Assembly: GCA_937893225.1 (NCBI GenBank)
Contig: CALBJM010000057.1
Location: 1-5,351 of the forward strand
DNA: 5,351 nucleotides
Source: an uncultured Erysipelotrichaceae bacterium
GTDB lineage: Bacteria; Bacillota_I; Bacilli_A; Erysipelotrichales; Erysipelotrichaceae
Direction: 5' to 3'
Positions 5,157 through 5,351 of the stretch are shown here, one piece after another. The position numbers were made by a program, and so were the translations under genes. The stretch's first letter is position 1, and each line of letters begins with the position of its first letter. The notes below the pieces were generated by a model, which saw only the letters and a list, made by a program, of their open reading frames with translations, was not told the origin of the DNA and did not search any database.

Positions 5157-5351
5157 ATGAAAAAACATAAAAAATTATGGATCGTCGTTACTGTGCTTTT
5201 TTGCTTGTTTTGTTCTGGGTATGCATATGTGAATACGTATTATAAAGGAAATACAGTGGCATATGATGCCTTGGTTTCTGATGCACAAATAACAGTGGAG
5301 AAACAAAATGATTGGATTGCATTTGTGCCTAAACAATATGATACAGGTATC
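5157..5351 (+). CDS. Membrane-anchored protein, probable alpha/beta hydrolase (N-terminus only)
   Basis: The first 65 residues are present and the window edge cuts the rest. The start ATG 5157 is preceded by AAGAGG (5146-5151) at five bases. The peptide begins with a basic stretch (MKKHKK) and one hydrophobic segment (about residues 7-25, WIVVTVLFCLFC then SGYAYV). This suggests a signal anchor with the remainder outside the membrane. There is no proper lipobox before Cys16 or Cys19. The following part, YYKGNTVAYDALVSDAQITV (28-47) then a WIAFVPKQYDTGI segment, resembles the start of a Firmicute alpha/beta hydrolase group in which a predicted FYPGG oxyanion strand would come next. That catalytic region is outside the window, so the family call is tentative while the membrane anchor is clear. 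The gene has its own probable promoter after the GH1 terminator. Confidence 0.7.
   Translation, partial: MKKHKKLWIVVTVLFCLFCSGYAYVNTYYKGNTVAYDALVSDAQITVEKQNDWIAFVPKQYDTGI

Noticed and set aside
5199..5217. Possible lipoprotein signal in the last gene (Cys16 or Cys19)
   Set aside because: The residues before each Cys (Phe at -1) do not fit the lipobox; a simple membrane anchor fits better.

Overview
The window is AT-rich, densely packed and entirely + stranded. It has strong AGGAGG-type ribosome sites, intrinsic terminators with U-tracts, a CcpA-like operator and PTS-type beta-glucoside genes. This suggests a low-GC Firmicute, probably a gut or oral fermenter. An Erysipelotrichia-like organism is my guess from protein style only and is not proven. 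I see no rRNA, tRNA, CRISPR array or insertion sequence.

Layout. (1) Bases 1-77 are the C-terminal end of a glycoside hydrolase family 1 (GH1) 6-phospho-beta-glucosidase, closed by a terminator at 81-108. (2) A promoter at about 116-143 drives a two-gene unit: a GNAT acetyltransferase (166-708) overlapping by 4 nt with a double-cupin protein (705-1355), then a strong terminator at 1358-1396. (3) A promoter at 1410-1438 drives a Cof-type HAD phosphatase (1447-2292) overlapping by 4 nt with a Gfo/Idh/MocA oxidoreductase (2289-3263). The HAD gene has almost no room for a 5' leader and may be leaderless. (4) A catabolite-controlled-looking promoter (3280-3311, with a cre-like palindrome inside it) drives an 84-residue protein of unknown function (3344-3598). 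An AU-rich hairpin follows, then a complete GH1 6-phospho-beta-glucosidase (3645-5090) and a terminator at 5098-5131. (5) A promoter overlapping that terminator leads to the start of a membrane-anchored protein (5157 to the window edge) that looks like an alpha/beta hydrolase.

How the parts fit. The GH1 enzymes would split 6-phospho-beta-glucosides delivered by a PTS transporter, which is not in this window. The HAD phosphatase and Gfo/Idh/MocA enzyme are plausible accessory sugar-phosphate or polyol functions, but their substrates cannot be read from sequence. The two GH1 genes share an exact 44-nt stretch at their 3' ends, 5016 bp apart, so the window is essentially the spacer between two paralogues. 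The most original item is the small unknown protein between the cre-like promoter and GH1. Nothing here clearly amounts to a new multi-gene system.
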